Both the position numbers and the translations under genes were made by a program. From TMED8 sp038125725 (GTDB lineage: Bacteria; Pseudomonadota; Alphaproteobacteria; Rhodospirillales; Casp-alpha2), in assembly GCA_038125725.1 (NCBI GenBank), contig JAYPEK010000011.1, forward strand, positions 27,559-91,558: a stretch of DNA of 64,000 bases, written 5' to 3'. Below the pieces are notes generated by a model. The model had not been told where the DNA came from. It saw nothing but the letters and a program-made list of their open reading frames with translations, and did no database searches. Below are positions 26,033 to 33,672 of this stretch, piece by piece (the first letter of the stretch is position 1; each line of letters begins with the position of its first letter).

Positions 26033-27011
26033 CCGACATGCTCGCGACCTGATCGAGTAGCACCTGATGCGCCAACGCGATTTCGCGCATGCGGCGCGCG
26101 GCCTCGGGGTCTCTGGCGGCTTCGGCAAACACTGCCAGCATGTCGACGAACTGATCGCCCGAACCAATTTCGATCGCCGTTTCCTGATTCTGCCGTCGGA
26201 GCGTCAGCGTGGGCGGCAGGTGCTGGGGCTTGGAGAATGCCGGCCGCGCGGTCAGGGCACCGGTTTCACCGACGACCGTCAGTTCGTTGATATAGTCGCG
26301 GCCGTAGCCCCATTGCGCCGCCGCCGTTACGCCGTCTGGAAATTGCATGAGGCAAGCGCCGGCTGTATCGATGGCGTAGCCGGTCTCGCTCGTCATTGCG
26401 GCGCCTGCGACACGGGGAAAGGCATCGAGCAGCACCGCAGGCAACAGTACCGGATAGTAACCCAGATCCAGGAGTGCGCTGCCGCCGCTCTCCGCGTCGT
26501 ACTTGGAATGCTCAGGGGCGACATGCGGAAAGCCGAAATGTGCCTCCACCGCACGGACGCCGCCGATCTCGCCGGCGCGGATCAGGCCTTGCAGGCGGGT
26601 GAAAACCGAGTGATAGGCGGGCGCCAAGGAGACGCAGATCGCAAGATCGCGCCCTGCGGCGAGCGAAACCAGCGTCTCGGCGTCCTGGGCGTTGTCGGTG
26701 AAGGCCTTTTCCGACCAGAGATGGATATTGGCTTCCAAGACTTTCCTGCCGTCCTCGAAATGACAGCCGATCGGTGTCGCGACGAACACGGCATCTAATC
26801 CGCCTTCGTCGAGCATGGCGTCGAGGGATCTCCAGCCGGGGCAAGACCAAGCCGTGCATTGTTCCGCGAGGACGTCGCCGTTGCGTGTCGAAACGCCCGC
26901 CAAGCGGAGCACCGGCGAGGCGGCGATGGCCGGCAAGATGGTGCGCCGTGCGTGATCGCCGATGCCGTGCACGCCGACCGACAATGGGCGCTGGGTGGAA
27001 AGATCATCCAT
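26022..27011 (-). CDS. Gfo/Idh/MocA family oxidoreductase
   Basis: 329 aa. N-terminal NAD(P)-binding Rossmann domain (VGVHGIGDHARRTILPAI; GGLDAVFVATP; catalytic-type LWSEKAFTDN, where EK is the family signature), C-terminal Gfo/Idh domain (GGSALLDLGYYPV). Members oxidise or reduce sugars and cyclitols; substrate not predictable. ATG 27011 is used: the frame is open to 27152, but that extension would run through a terminator hairpin. No strong ribosome site is seen. Confidence 0.8.
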   Translation of the reverse strand: MDDLSTQRPLSVGVHGIGDHARRTILPAIAASPVLRLAGVSTRNGDVLAEQCTAWSCPGWRSLDAMLDEGGLDAVFVATPIGCHFEDGRKVLEANIHLWSEKAFTDNAQDAETLVSLAAGRDLAICVSLAPAYHSVFTRLQGLIRAGEIGGVRAVEAHFGFPHVAPEHSKYDAESGGSALLDLGYYPVLLPAVLLDAFPRVAGAAMTSETGYAIDTAGACLMQFPDGVTAAAQWGYGRDYINELTVVGETGALTARPAFSKPQHLPPTLTLRRQNQETAIEIGSGDQFVDMLAVFAEAARDPEAARRMREIALAHQVLLDQVASMSVSG

Positions 27012-27078
27012 CGCCGGAAGGTGACCGGCCCTGGAACGGATGTCAACTTTGGCCGTGGCGGTGGCGGGACAAGAAAAA

Positions 27079-27102
27079 AAGCCGGCCTTTTCAGGCCGGC
27101 TT
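27079..27102 (-). terminator. Strong intrinsic terminator, minus strand
   Basis: Perfect 9-bp stem AAGCCGGCC (27079-27087) / GGCCGGCTT (27094-27102), loop TTTTCA. Read on the minus strand it is followed by a run of T (A7 at 27074-27080 on the plus strand). It ends transcripts coming from the ferredoxin side. Confidence 0.88.
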
Positions 27103-27114
27103 GAGTTTGTGCTC

Positions 27115-27168
27115 TTAAGGGAAGGGAGGAATTTCAACGAATTGAAATTCATCCAACACAGGCATCAT
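27115..27168 (-). CDS. Possible 17-codon small ORF before the terminator
   Basis: ATG 27168 (followed by a second ATG) reads MMPVLDEFQFVEIPPFP and stops at TAA 27115, 12 bases before the terminator hairpin. A G-rich run lies upstream at about 27177-27182, not a good Shine-Dalgarno. Part of it is a perfect dyad AATTTCAA-CGAA-TTGAAATT (27130-27149), so it may simply be untranslated structure in the 3' region of the ferredoxin transcript. Listed because it lies between a TGTGA-N6-TCACA palindrome and a terminator. Confidence 0.2.
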   Translation of the reverse strand: MMPVLDEFQFVEIPPFP

Positions 27169-27190
27169 CTCACAAGCCCCCCATGGGCGC

Positions 27191-27206
27191 TGTGATGCCA
27201 ATCACA
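27191..27206. promoter_or_regulatory. Perfect TGTGA-N6-TCACA palindrome (CRP/FNR-family-like site)
   Basis: TGTGATGCCAATCACA matches the CRP consensus half-sites exactly. It also forms a 7-bp hairpin (27190-27196 with 27201-27207). It lies 15 bases after the ferredoxin stop, an unusual place for an operator unless something is transcribed from this gap. Confidence 0.4.
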
Positions 27207-27221
27207 GGGTTGAAAAAAAAT

Positions 27222-27566
27222 TTAGGAACCGGGCATAAATAGCGGCATATCGCCGTCGCCGGCTTCGCGGAGACCGCAGATTTCCTCGAGTTCGTCGAGG
27301 ATCGCGATGATTTCGTCGGGCGAGGGGCCATGAAAAAAACGCCCGCCGGGCGCCAAGCGCACCGTCGGTCCGGTCTGGCAATGGCCCATGCAGATGCTGC
27401 GTTCCAGCTTGATGTTGATGCGCCTTTCGCGAATGCCTGTTTCCAGGGCGTCGGCGACCTTTTCGCTGCCGCGCGCCGCGCAGGACGCCTCGTCGACCCG
27501 GAATCGGCGATTCACACAGACCATGGCCGTCGTCGGCACGACCGCGGGTGGTTTCGTTTCCGTCAC
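27222..27566 (-). CDS. Thioredoxin-like [2Fe-2S] ferredoxin
   Basis: 114 aa. Pattern of thioredoxin-fold 2Fe-2S ferredoxins: VCVNRRF...ASCAARGS supplies two cysteines 12 apart and SICMGHCQTGP supplies the other two; VRLAPGGRFFHG follows as in the NuoE-like fold. Probably a small electron carrier; partner unknown. Starts with GTG 27566; ATG at residue 15 (27524) is an alternative that still keeps all cysteines. Probably co-transcribed with the gene at 27598, 31 bases upstream. Confidence 0.82.
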   Translation of the reverse strand: MTETKPPAVVPTTAMVCVNRRFRVDEASCAARGSEKVADALETGIRERRINIKLERSICMGHCQTGPTVRLAPGGRFFHGPSPDEIIAILDELEEICGLREAGDGDMPLFMPGS

Positions 27567-27597
27567 GATGCCGAATGCGCCAACTGCAATCGTAGGC

Positions 27598-27897
27598 TCA
27601 ATCTTGCCCGTTGGATTTCAGGAACCGGCGGCCTTCGTCGGTAAGCTTGCAGACGATCCAGTCGGGCTTGATCGGGTTGGCGAACCAGGGCTCGACCCAG
27701 CCGTGTTCCAGGCAACTCCGGACCGTGCGATCGCTGACTTTCTGGCCGTCCTCGTCGAACAGCGGCAATTTGCCACCCGGCTGCTGTAGCCCGCGCGCCA
27801 TCCAGCGACGCTGGTTGTCGGTCGGCGCGGGCGGGCGCGGTGGCGTCTGGCGTTCCACGATCGGGGCCGTGTTGTCATTGTGCGAAGGGTTGCTCAT
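27598..27897 (-). CDS. Hypothetical protein with winged-helix-like C-terminus
   Basis: 99 aa from ATG 27897 (GAGAGAG-like site upstream). The N-terminal 30 residues are proline-rich and disordered-looking. The rest, RWMARGLQQPGGKLPLFDEDGQ, VSDRTVRSCLEHGWVEPWFAN and VCKLTDEGRRFL, has the helix-turn-helix-wing rhythm seen in small MarR/PadR-like or phage-type domains. Not identified further. Sits upstream of the ferredoxin gene and divergent from cutA. Confidence 0.6.
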   Translation of the reverse strand: MSNPSHNDNTAPIVERQTPPRPPAPTDNQRRWMARGLQQPGGKLPLFDEDGQKVSDRTVRSCLEHGWVEPWFANPIKPDWIVCKLTDEGRRFLKSNGQD

Positions 27898-27989
27898 CCG
27901 GACGCTCTCTCCCCGCTGGTCGTTGGCCAGTGGCGGCATGATAAGATAGATTGATGACAGAACCAAGTTTGCCGACGCGGGAGAGCGCC

Positions 27990-28310
27990 ATGGCCGCCGT
28001 ATGGGTTTACGTTACCGCAGCCGACCAAGCCGAGGCCGAGCGCCTGGGCCGCGCCGCCGTCGAGGCAAGGCTGGCGGCTTGCGCCAATCTGCTGGGCCCG
28101 ACGACCGCCGTCTACTGGTGGGAAGGCAAGGTGGAAAGCGGCCCGGAGGTGGCGCTGGTGCTGAAGACCCGCGCCGACCTGGTCGACGCATTGAGCGCGA
28201 AGATCGTCGAATGGCACAGCTACGACTGTCCTTGCGTGGTGGCACTGCCGATTGCCGGCGGCAACCCCGAATTCCTGCAATGGATCGAAAACGAAACGGT
28301 GGCGCGTTAA
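27990..28310 (+). CDS. cutA: Divalent-cation tolerance protein CutA
   Basis: 106 aa, trimeric ferredoxin-like fold. VWVYVTAADQAEAERLGRAAVEARLAACANLL and VYWWEGKVESGPEVALVLKTRADLV are clear. ATG 27990 is preferred: GGGAGAG precedes it and the first strand begins at once, as in E. coli CutA; TTG/ATG at 27951/27954 would add 12-13 residues. Its stop shares TTAA with the convergent gene (4-base overlap). Confidence 0.93.
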   Translation: MAAVWVYVTAADQAEAERLGRAAVEARLAACANLLGPTTAVYWWEGKVESGPEVALVLKTRADLVDALSAKIVEWHSYDCPCVVALPIAGGNPEFLQWIENETVAR

Positions 28311-29227
28311 CGCACGCCGATCTGCTGGACGATGGCGGAGACCTGTTGGGCGTTGGTGATGGCGCCGGAGAAACAGGCCTGCACCGCTTGTGACAGCGGT
28401 TTCAGCAGCTTCACGTCGCGCGGGTCCGGGGTGCTGTTGCGCGCCGCCAGGATGGCGCTGGCGACATTAACGATGGATTCGGAAAGCTCCACCACATGTT
28501 CGTAAGGTGTGCCGGCGAGCTTATCTTGCGAATTGTCGGTGATATCGAGAAGACCGAGCAGTTCCTGGCGGATGGTCGGGTCGAGCCGGCCCGAGCGTTC
28601 CAGCATCGGCACCAAGTTGGTGATATGCGACGAGATTTGGGTGCCGAGGACGTCGACCTTGAGGCTCTTCATCTTGCGGAGCGCGCCACCGATCATCGCC
28701 TCGACCTCTGAGAAGCTGAGCTTCTGGCCTTCGGCCTTGGCGCGCAGCAGGTTCGGCGGCTCGACGCCGCGGATGCCCTGGTCCTTGCGCCGGGCGGGCC
28801 CGACATAGGATTCCGAGACCACGAAATGTTTGCGCGCATCCATCAAGTCGTCGATACGGTCCAGCAACTGCGCCGTGGAAATTGGCTTTGCGATCACCGT
28901 AGCGGTACCCGATTCGATGATCCGCGTCACCAGTTCCGGGGTTGGTGTCTCGACGAGGGTGATGATCGGCAGGAACGGATTGTTGCCGGAACGGCTTTGG
29001 CGGATTTCGTGGATATAGTCGAGGAAATCGCCGTCCGGCAGATCGCACGAGCAGATCAGCAGGTCCGGCATCAACTTCCCCAGGATTTCCCGCACGTCGG
29101 ACATAGAGCGGCCGAGGCGGATCTCGCGATAGCCATTGTTGTGCAAGATGTTCTTGACGCTCTGACGGGTGTTCAGATCGTTGTCGACAATCAGCACGTC
29201 AACGTTGGTGAAGTCGAGTTTGGCCAT
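28307..29227 (-). CDS. Receiver-domain protein with lost phospho-acceptor, plus C-terminal helical domain
   Basis: 306 aa. Residues about 8-130 form a CheY-like receiver (VDVLIVDNDLNTRQSVKNIL; PDLLICSCDLPDGDFLDYI; VIAKPIS with the conserved Lys-Pro). By alignment, the usual phospho-acceptor Asp is Ser60 and the second metal-binding Asp is Asn16; Asp62 lies two residues on. Normal phosphorylation is therefore doubtful. Residues about 150-306 are helical with no known output domain (no HTH, GGDEF or HisKA). Monocistronic, between cutA and ispDF. Function unknown. Confidence 0.75.
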   Translation of the reverse strand: MAKLDFTNVDVLIVDNDLNTRQSVKNILHNNGYREIRLGRSMSDVREILGKLMPDLLICSCDLPDGDFLDYIHEIRQSRSGNNPFLPIITLVETPTPELVTRIIESGTATVIAKPISTAQLLDRIDDLMDARKHFVVSESYVGPARRKDQGIRGVEPPNLLRAKAEGQKLSFSEVEAMIGGALRKMKSLKVDVLGTQISSHITNLVPMLERSGRLDPTIRQELLGLLDITDNSQDKLAGTPYEHVVELSESIVNVASAILAARNSTPDPRDVKLLKPLSQAVQACFSGAITNAQQVSAIVQQIGVR

Positions 29228-29328
29228 CGAGTTCCGGAACCACTCATCCCCGCCCGTTAGCGGGCGATACCCTTGATTGCGGTTATATTAACGGCTTCGT
29301 TTCGCATCGCCAATCCTCCAGACCCTTT

Positions 29329-30474
29329 TCAGCCGCATAGGCGCACATTGATGAGCGCATGCGCGGCGATGCCTTCGCCGCGGCCGGTGAAGCCCAGCCT
29401 TTCCGTTGTCGTTGCCTTGACGCTTACCCGGTCGACGGCGATTTGCAAGATCGCCGCCAGGCGTTCGCGGATGGCCTGGCGGTGCGGGCCGATCTTCGGC
29501 GCTTCGCAGATCAGCGTCACGTCCACATTGACGATGACCCCGCCCCGGGCCCGCGCCAATGCGGCCGCGTGCGCCAGGAAGCGATCGGAAGACGCACCTT
29601 TCCATTGCGGGTCGCTGGGCGGGAAATGGGCGCCGATGTCGCCGTCGGCGATGGCGCCGAGCAAAGCATCGGTCACCGCGTGCAGGCCGACATCCGCATC
29701 GGAATGGCCGATCAGGCCCTGGGCGTGACCGATCCTGACACCGCAGAGCATGACGTGATCGCCGTCGCCCAGCGCATGCACGTCGTAGCCAAACCCGGTG
29801 CGGGTCTCGCCAGCGCCGGCGGCTTCGGCGCGGTCCAGGTCGTCGCTGGTGGTGATTTTCACGTTCGCTTCGCTCCCTTCGACTATGGCCACCGCGAGGC
29901 CGGCGCGTTCCGCCAACGCGGCATCGTCGGTCAGCGCCTCGCCGGCGAATTCCTGGTGCGCGGCCAGGATTTCGGCAAACCGAAAACCCTGCGGCGTCTG
30001 TGCCCGCCAAAGCCCGCTGCGCTCCACGGTGGCCGTGATCATGCCATCGGCGCCGCGCTTCAACGTGTCGGTGACCGCCAGTGCCGGGATGGCACCGGCA
30101 TGGGCGCCGAGCGCGTCCACCACCCGCGAGATCACGATGGGGGAAACGAACGGCCTTGCCGCGTCGTGGATCAGCACCCGATCCGGCGAACGCGCGGCGA
30201 TCTGTTCGAGACCCAGACGAACGGAATCCTGCCGGCTTTCGCCGCCCGGGACCGGTGCCTCGACGGCAATGCCTTCGGCGGCATGATCGAAAAGCTTGCG
30301 GTCGTCTGGATGGATGACGGGCTGGATCGCGTCGACCGACGGATGATCGGCGAAGGCTCGGAGCGTGTGGCGCAGAACCGGCTCACCATGGAGCATGCGG
30401 TACTGTTTCGGCATGTCGCCGCCGAAACGGTGACCGCGCCCGGCGCCGACGATCAATGCCACTGTTCCAGCCAC
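29329..30474 (-). CDS. ispDF: Bifunctional IspD/IspF (isoprenoid MEP pathway)
   Basis: 381 aa. N-terminal MEP cytidylyltransferase (VALIVGAGRGHRFGGDMPKQY; HDAARPFVSP; DTLKR) and C-terminal MECDP synthase from about residue 225 (RTGFGYDVHALGDGDHVMLCG; GHSDADVGLHAVTDALLGA; HFPPSD). Catalyses the third and fifth steps of the MEP pathway. Fusion is typical of alpha- and epsilonproteobacteria. GTG 30474 is the start, with GAGGGA upstream; the frame is open to 30618. Confidence 0.95.
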   Translation of the reverse strand: MAGTVALIVGAGRGHRFGGDMPKQYRMLHGEPVLRHTLRAFADHPSVDAIQPVIHPDDRKLFDHAAEGIAVEAPVPGGESRQDSVRLGLEQIAARSPDRVLIHDAARPFVSPIVISRVVDALGAHAGAIPALAVTDTLKRGADGMITATVERSGLWRAQTPQGFRFAEILAAHQEFAGEALTDDAALAERAGLAVAIVEGSEANVKITTSDDLDRAEAAGAGETRTGFGYDVHALGDGDHVMLCGVRIGHAQGLIGHSDADVGLHAVTDALLGAIADGDIGAHFPPSDPQWKGASSDRFLAHAAALARARGGVIVNVDVTLICEAPKIGPHRQAIRERLAAILQIAVDRVSVKATTTERLGFTGRGEGIAAHALINVRLCG

Positions 30475-30671
30475 GCGAACTTCCCTCGGTTTCTTGCGCC
30501 GGGGTTCGGCCCGGCGGGCAAAGCCGACATTAGTTCTGCGCGTCCGCGATGCCAACCTTCTCGTGCGCGGCATGGGCGGCGGTGCTTGAGGCTTGCATCG
30601 CGCCGAAGAGGGGGCCATGTTGCCGTGATCCCCGACCCCATGAACCGGCCGCGTAGAAGATCGTCAGCCAA

Positions 30672-31475
30672 ATGTTGCAATCCGCCACCGTTCTGAACCT
30701 GATGGCCCTGGCCACGCTGGTGCCGGCGGCGTTCCTGGGCCTGCGCCGCGAGGCCAAGCGCGATGCCTTCATGTGGATGGTGCTGCTGGCGGCTTTGCTG
30801 GGCTCTGGGCTTTGGGTGGTGGCGGCATTTTCGCATGGCTGGCGGACCGATTTCGGCGCGGCACTTTGGGTCACGGCGGCGGTGACCATGGCGCTGTTCG
30901 TGGCGCTGGTGATCATCGACGGCGATGCATGGCGGTTGTCGCCGTTGCTGTCGCCGGCGCTGCTGGTGCTTGGCGTGCTGGCCGCCGTCTGGTCGTCGCA
31001 CGAAGGCGCCAAGCCGTTGGCCGAGGGGCCGGCATCGCTGGTGGTGGTGCATATCGCGGTGTCGGTTGCGACGTACGGTCTGGTCAGCATCGCCGCCATC
31101 GCCGCACTTGCCGCCATGCTGCAGGAACGCGCGCTTAAATCCAAACAACCGACGGCGATGACCCGGATGCTGCCGGCGGTGACCAGTTGCGACCGGCTGA
31201 TGGTGCGTCTGCTGATTGCCGGTGAATGCGTGCTCGGCGCCGGGTTGATGAGCGGCATGGCGCTGAGGTTCGCCGAGACCGGGACGTTTCTCGCGCCCGA
31301 CCACAAGACGATCCTGACCATCACCGCCTTCGTGCTGATCGCCTTCCTGCTGATCGTGCATTTCCGTAGCGGCCTACGCGGCCGGGCGGCGGCGCGCTGG
31401 GCGCTCGCCGCTTATCTACTGTTGACACTGGGTTATCCGGGCGTGAAATTCGTCACCGACGTGTTGCTCGGCTGA
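30672..31475 (+). CDS. CcsA/HemX-like cytochrome c assembly membrane protein
   Basis: 267 aa with about 8 hydrophobic helices. Shows the CcsA/YpjD pattern: LVVVHIAVSVATYGLVSIAAIAALAAMLQERALK in the centre and a C-terminal core with conserved histidine and aromatic residues (DHKTILTITAFVLIAFLLIVHF). Such proteins are often near ffh; a role in cytochrome or heme handling is inferred only by family. The 197-base gap to ispDF is a divergent promoter region. Confidence 0.75.
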   Translation: MLQSATVLNLMALATLVPAAFLGLRREAKRDAFMWMVLLAALLGSGLWVVAAFSHGWRTDFGAALWVTAAVTMALFVALVIIDGDAWRLSPLLSPALLVLGVLAAVWSSHEGAKPLAEGPASLVVVHIAVSVATYGLVSIAAIAALAAMLQERALKSKQPTAMTRMLPAVTSCDRLMVRLLIAGECVLGAGLMSGMALRFAETGTFLAPDHKTILTITAFVLIAFLLIVHFRSGLRGRAAARWALAAYLLLTLGYPGVKFVTDVLLG

Positions 31476-31558
31476 ACCCGCTTCAGCCAAGTCTTGTGTT
31501 TCCTGCCAAAACTGCCTAATAAATGGGCACCATTTTCGGAGTGTTCGCTTTGAGCGCC

Positions 31559-32554
31559 ATGCCGCTTGCGCCCGTGAAAATCGGCCCGGTCACCATCGAC
31601 GATCCCATCGTCTTGGCGCCCATGTCCGGTGTCACCGACATGCCGTACCGCCGCCTGGTGAAGCGCTGCGGTGCCGGCTTGGTGGTGTCCGAGATGATCG
31701 CCAGCCGGGCGATGGTGCATGCGGCGCGCAAGACCATGAAAATGGCAAGCCACGTGGCTGACGAACATCCCATTTCCGTGCAGTTGGCCGGCTGCGAGCC
31801 CGAAATCATGGCCGAGGCGGCGCGCCTCAACGAGGACCGTGGCGCCCATATCATCGATATCAACATGGGCTGCCCGGCAAAGAAGGTCACCAACGGCTAT
31901 GCCGGTTCGGCCTTGATGCAGGACGAACAGAAAGCGGCACGGATTCTCGAGGCGGTGGTCAAGGCCGTCTCGGTGCCGGTGACGCTGAAGATGCGCACCG
32001 GCTGGGACGACGCCAACCGCAACGCGCCGTCGCTGGCGCGCGTCGCCGAGGAAAGCGGCATTCAGGCACTGGCCGTGCATGGCCGCACCCGGTGCCAGTT
32101 CTACAAGGGGCATGCCGACTGGCCCTTCATCGGCGAGGTCAAGCGCGCCGTCTCGATCCCGGTGTTCGGCAATGGTGACGTCAATACCGAAGAGGACGCC
32201 CGCGATCTGCTGGCGGCGTCCGGCGCCGATGGCGTGCTGGTCGGGCGCGGTACCTATGGCCGACCCTGGTTCCTGAACCAGATCCGCCATTATCTGGCCA
32301 CCGGCGAGAAACTCGCCGATCCGTCCATCTCCGAACAGCGCGACATCGTGCTCGAGCATTTCGATGCCATCCTGACCCATTACGGCGTCGGCACCGGCGT
32401 CAAGATCGCGCGCAAGCATATCGGCTGGTATTCCAAGGGACTGCCCAATTCGGCGGAGTTCCGCCAGCACGTCTTCACCCTGACGGAACCCGACGCCGTT
32501 CGCGACGCGCTCCGCCGGTTTTACGACCCCGTCATCGAAAGGCGCGCGGCATGA
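31559..32554 (+). CDS. dusB: tRNA-dihydrouridine synthase B
   Basis: 331 aa. FMN-dependent reduction of uridine in tRNA D-loops. PIVLAPMSGVTDMPYRR, catalytic Cys105 in INMGCPAKKVTNGYAGSAL, and GNGDVNTEEDA. ATG 31559 gives the family N-terminus; ATG 31523 would add 12 residues. Overlaps ntrB by 4 bases (ATGA); dusB-ntrBC linkage is conserved. Confidence 0.95.
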   Translation: MPLAPVKIGPVTIDDPIVLAPMSGVTDMPYRRLVKRCGAGLVVSEMIASRAMVHAARKTMKMASHVADEHPISVQLAGCEPEIMAEAARLNEDRGAHIIDINMGCPAKKVTNGYAGSALMQDEQKAARILEAVVKAVSVPVTLKMRTGWDDANRNAPSLARVAEESGIQALAVHGRTRCQFYKGHADWPFIGEVKRAVSIPVFGNGDVNTEEDARDLLAASGADGVLVGRGTYGRPWFLNQIRHYLATGEKLADPSISEQRDIVLEHFDAILTHYGVGTGVKIARKHIGWYSKGLPNSAEFRQHVFTLTEPDAVRDALRRFYDPVIERRAA

Positions 32555-33672
32555 GAATTCTCGCGGCGAACCCCTGGGCCGTGGAGGTCCCGCAGGCCGG
32601 GATCAGCGGCGACCACGTGCTCAACGCACTCACCGCGACGGTGTTCGCCGTCGATGACGAGGGCATGATCCGCTACATCAACGCGGCCGGCGAGCAGTTC
32701 CTGCGCGCCAGTGCCGGCAATCTGCTGAACCAACCGCTCGCCGCCCAGGTGCCCGAGGACAGCCCGCTGTTCGGCCTCATCGAGCAGGCACGCACCCACC
32801 AGCAAGCGGTTTCCGAATACGACATCACCATCGAAACGCCGCGCATCGGCCGAAACTTCGTCAACCTGCACGCCGCGCCGGCGCCGGAAAGCCCGGGCAT
32901 GGTGGTGGTGACGGTGTTCCCGCGCTCCATCGCCGACAAGATCGACCGGCAATTGAGCCACCGGGGGGCGGCGCGTTCGGTCAGCGCCATGGCGTCGTTG
33001 ATGGCGCATGAAGTGAAGAACCCGCTGTCCGGCATTCGCGGTGCCGCGCAGTTGCTGGAAGACGGCGTCAGCGAGGAAAGCCGCGCGCTTACCGGGTTGA
33101 TCCGAGACGAGGTCGACCGCATCTGTGCGCTGGTCGACCGCATGGGCCTGTTCATGGACGAGGCCAGCGTGCGGCGCGACCCGGTCAATATCCACCAGGT
33201 GCTCGACCACGTGCACCAGATCGCGCGTAACGGCTTTGCCAAGGGTGTCAGGTTTGCGACCAATTTCGATCCGTCGCTGCCGCCGGTGCAGGGCGACCGC
33301 GACCAACTGGTGCAGGTGTTCCTGAACCTTGTGAAAAACGCCGCCGAGGCGGTCCCCTCGAGCGGCGGCGAAATCATCTTGGAAAGCGCCTATCGGCATG
33401 GCATCCGCATCGCCGTGCCGGGCAGCCGCGACCGCGTCGAACTGCCATTGGTGATCAGCGTCATCGATAACGGACCCGGTATCTCCGACGATCTGCGTCC
33501 ATACCTGTTCGATCCCTTCGTCACCAGCAAGCCCGACGGTTCCGGTCTCGGGCTCGCCCTGGTGGCGCAGATCGTTCAGGCGCACGGCGGCATCATCGAA
33601 TGCGAGAGCGAGCCGAAGCGCACCGTGTTCAAGGTGTTCCTGCCCATGCATTCGGGAACCCCAACGGCATGA
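32551..33672 (+). CDS. ntrB: Nitrogen regulation sensor kinase NtrB
   Basis: 373 aa. Cytosolic. PAS domain (about 22-120), HisKA with phospho-accepting His153 (SLMAHEVKNPLSGIRGAAQLL), and HATPase_c (NLVKNAAEAVP; DNGPGISDDLRPYLFDPF; GSGLGLALVAQI). Responds to PII in nitrogen control and phosphorylates NtrC. Coupled to both dusB and ntrC by ATGA overlaps. Confidence 0.96.
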   Translation: MRILAANPWAVEVPQAGISGDHVLNALTATVFAVDDEGMIRYINAAGEQFLRASAGNLLNQPLAAQVPEDSPLFGLIEQARTHQQAVSEYDITIETPRIGRNFVNLHAAPAPESPGMVVVTVFPRSIADKIDRQLSHRGAARSVSAMASLMAHEVKNPLSGIRGAAQLLEDGVSEESRALTGLIRDEVDRICALVDRMGLFMDEASVRRDPVNIHQVLDHVHQIARNGFAKGVRFATNFDPSLPPVQGDRDQLVQVFLNLVKNAAEAVPSSGGEIILESAYRHGIRIAVPGSRDRVELPLVISVIDNGPGISDDLRPYLFDPFVTSKPDGSGLGLALVAQIVQAHGGIIECESEPKRTVFKVFLPMHSGTPTA

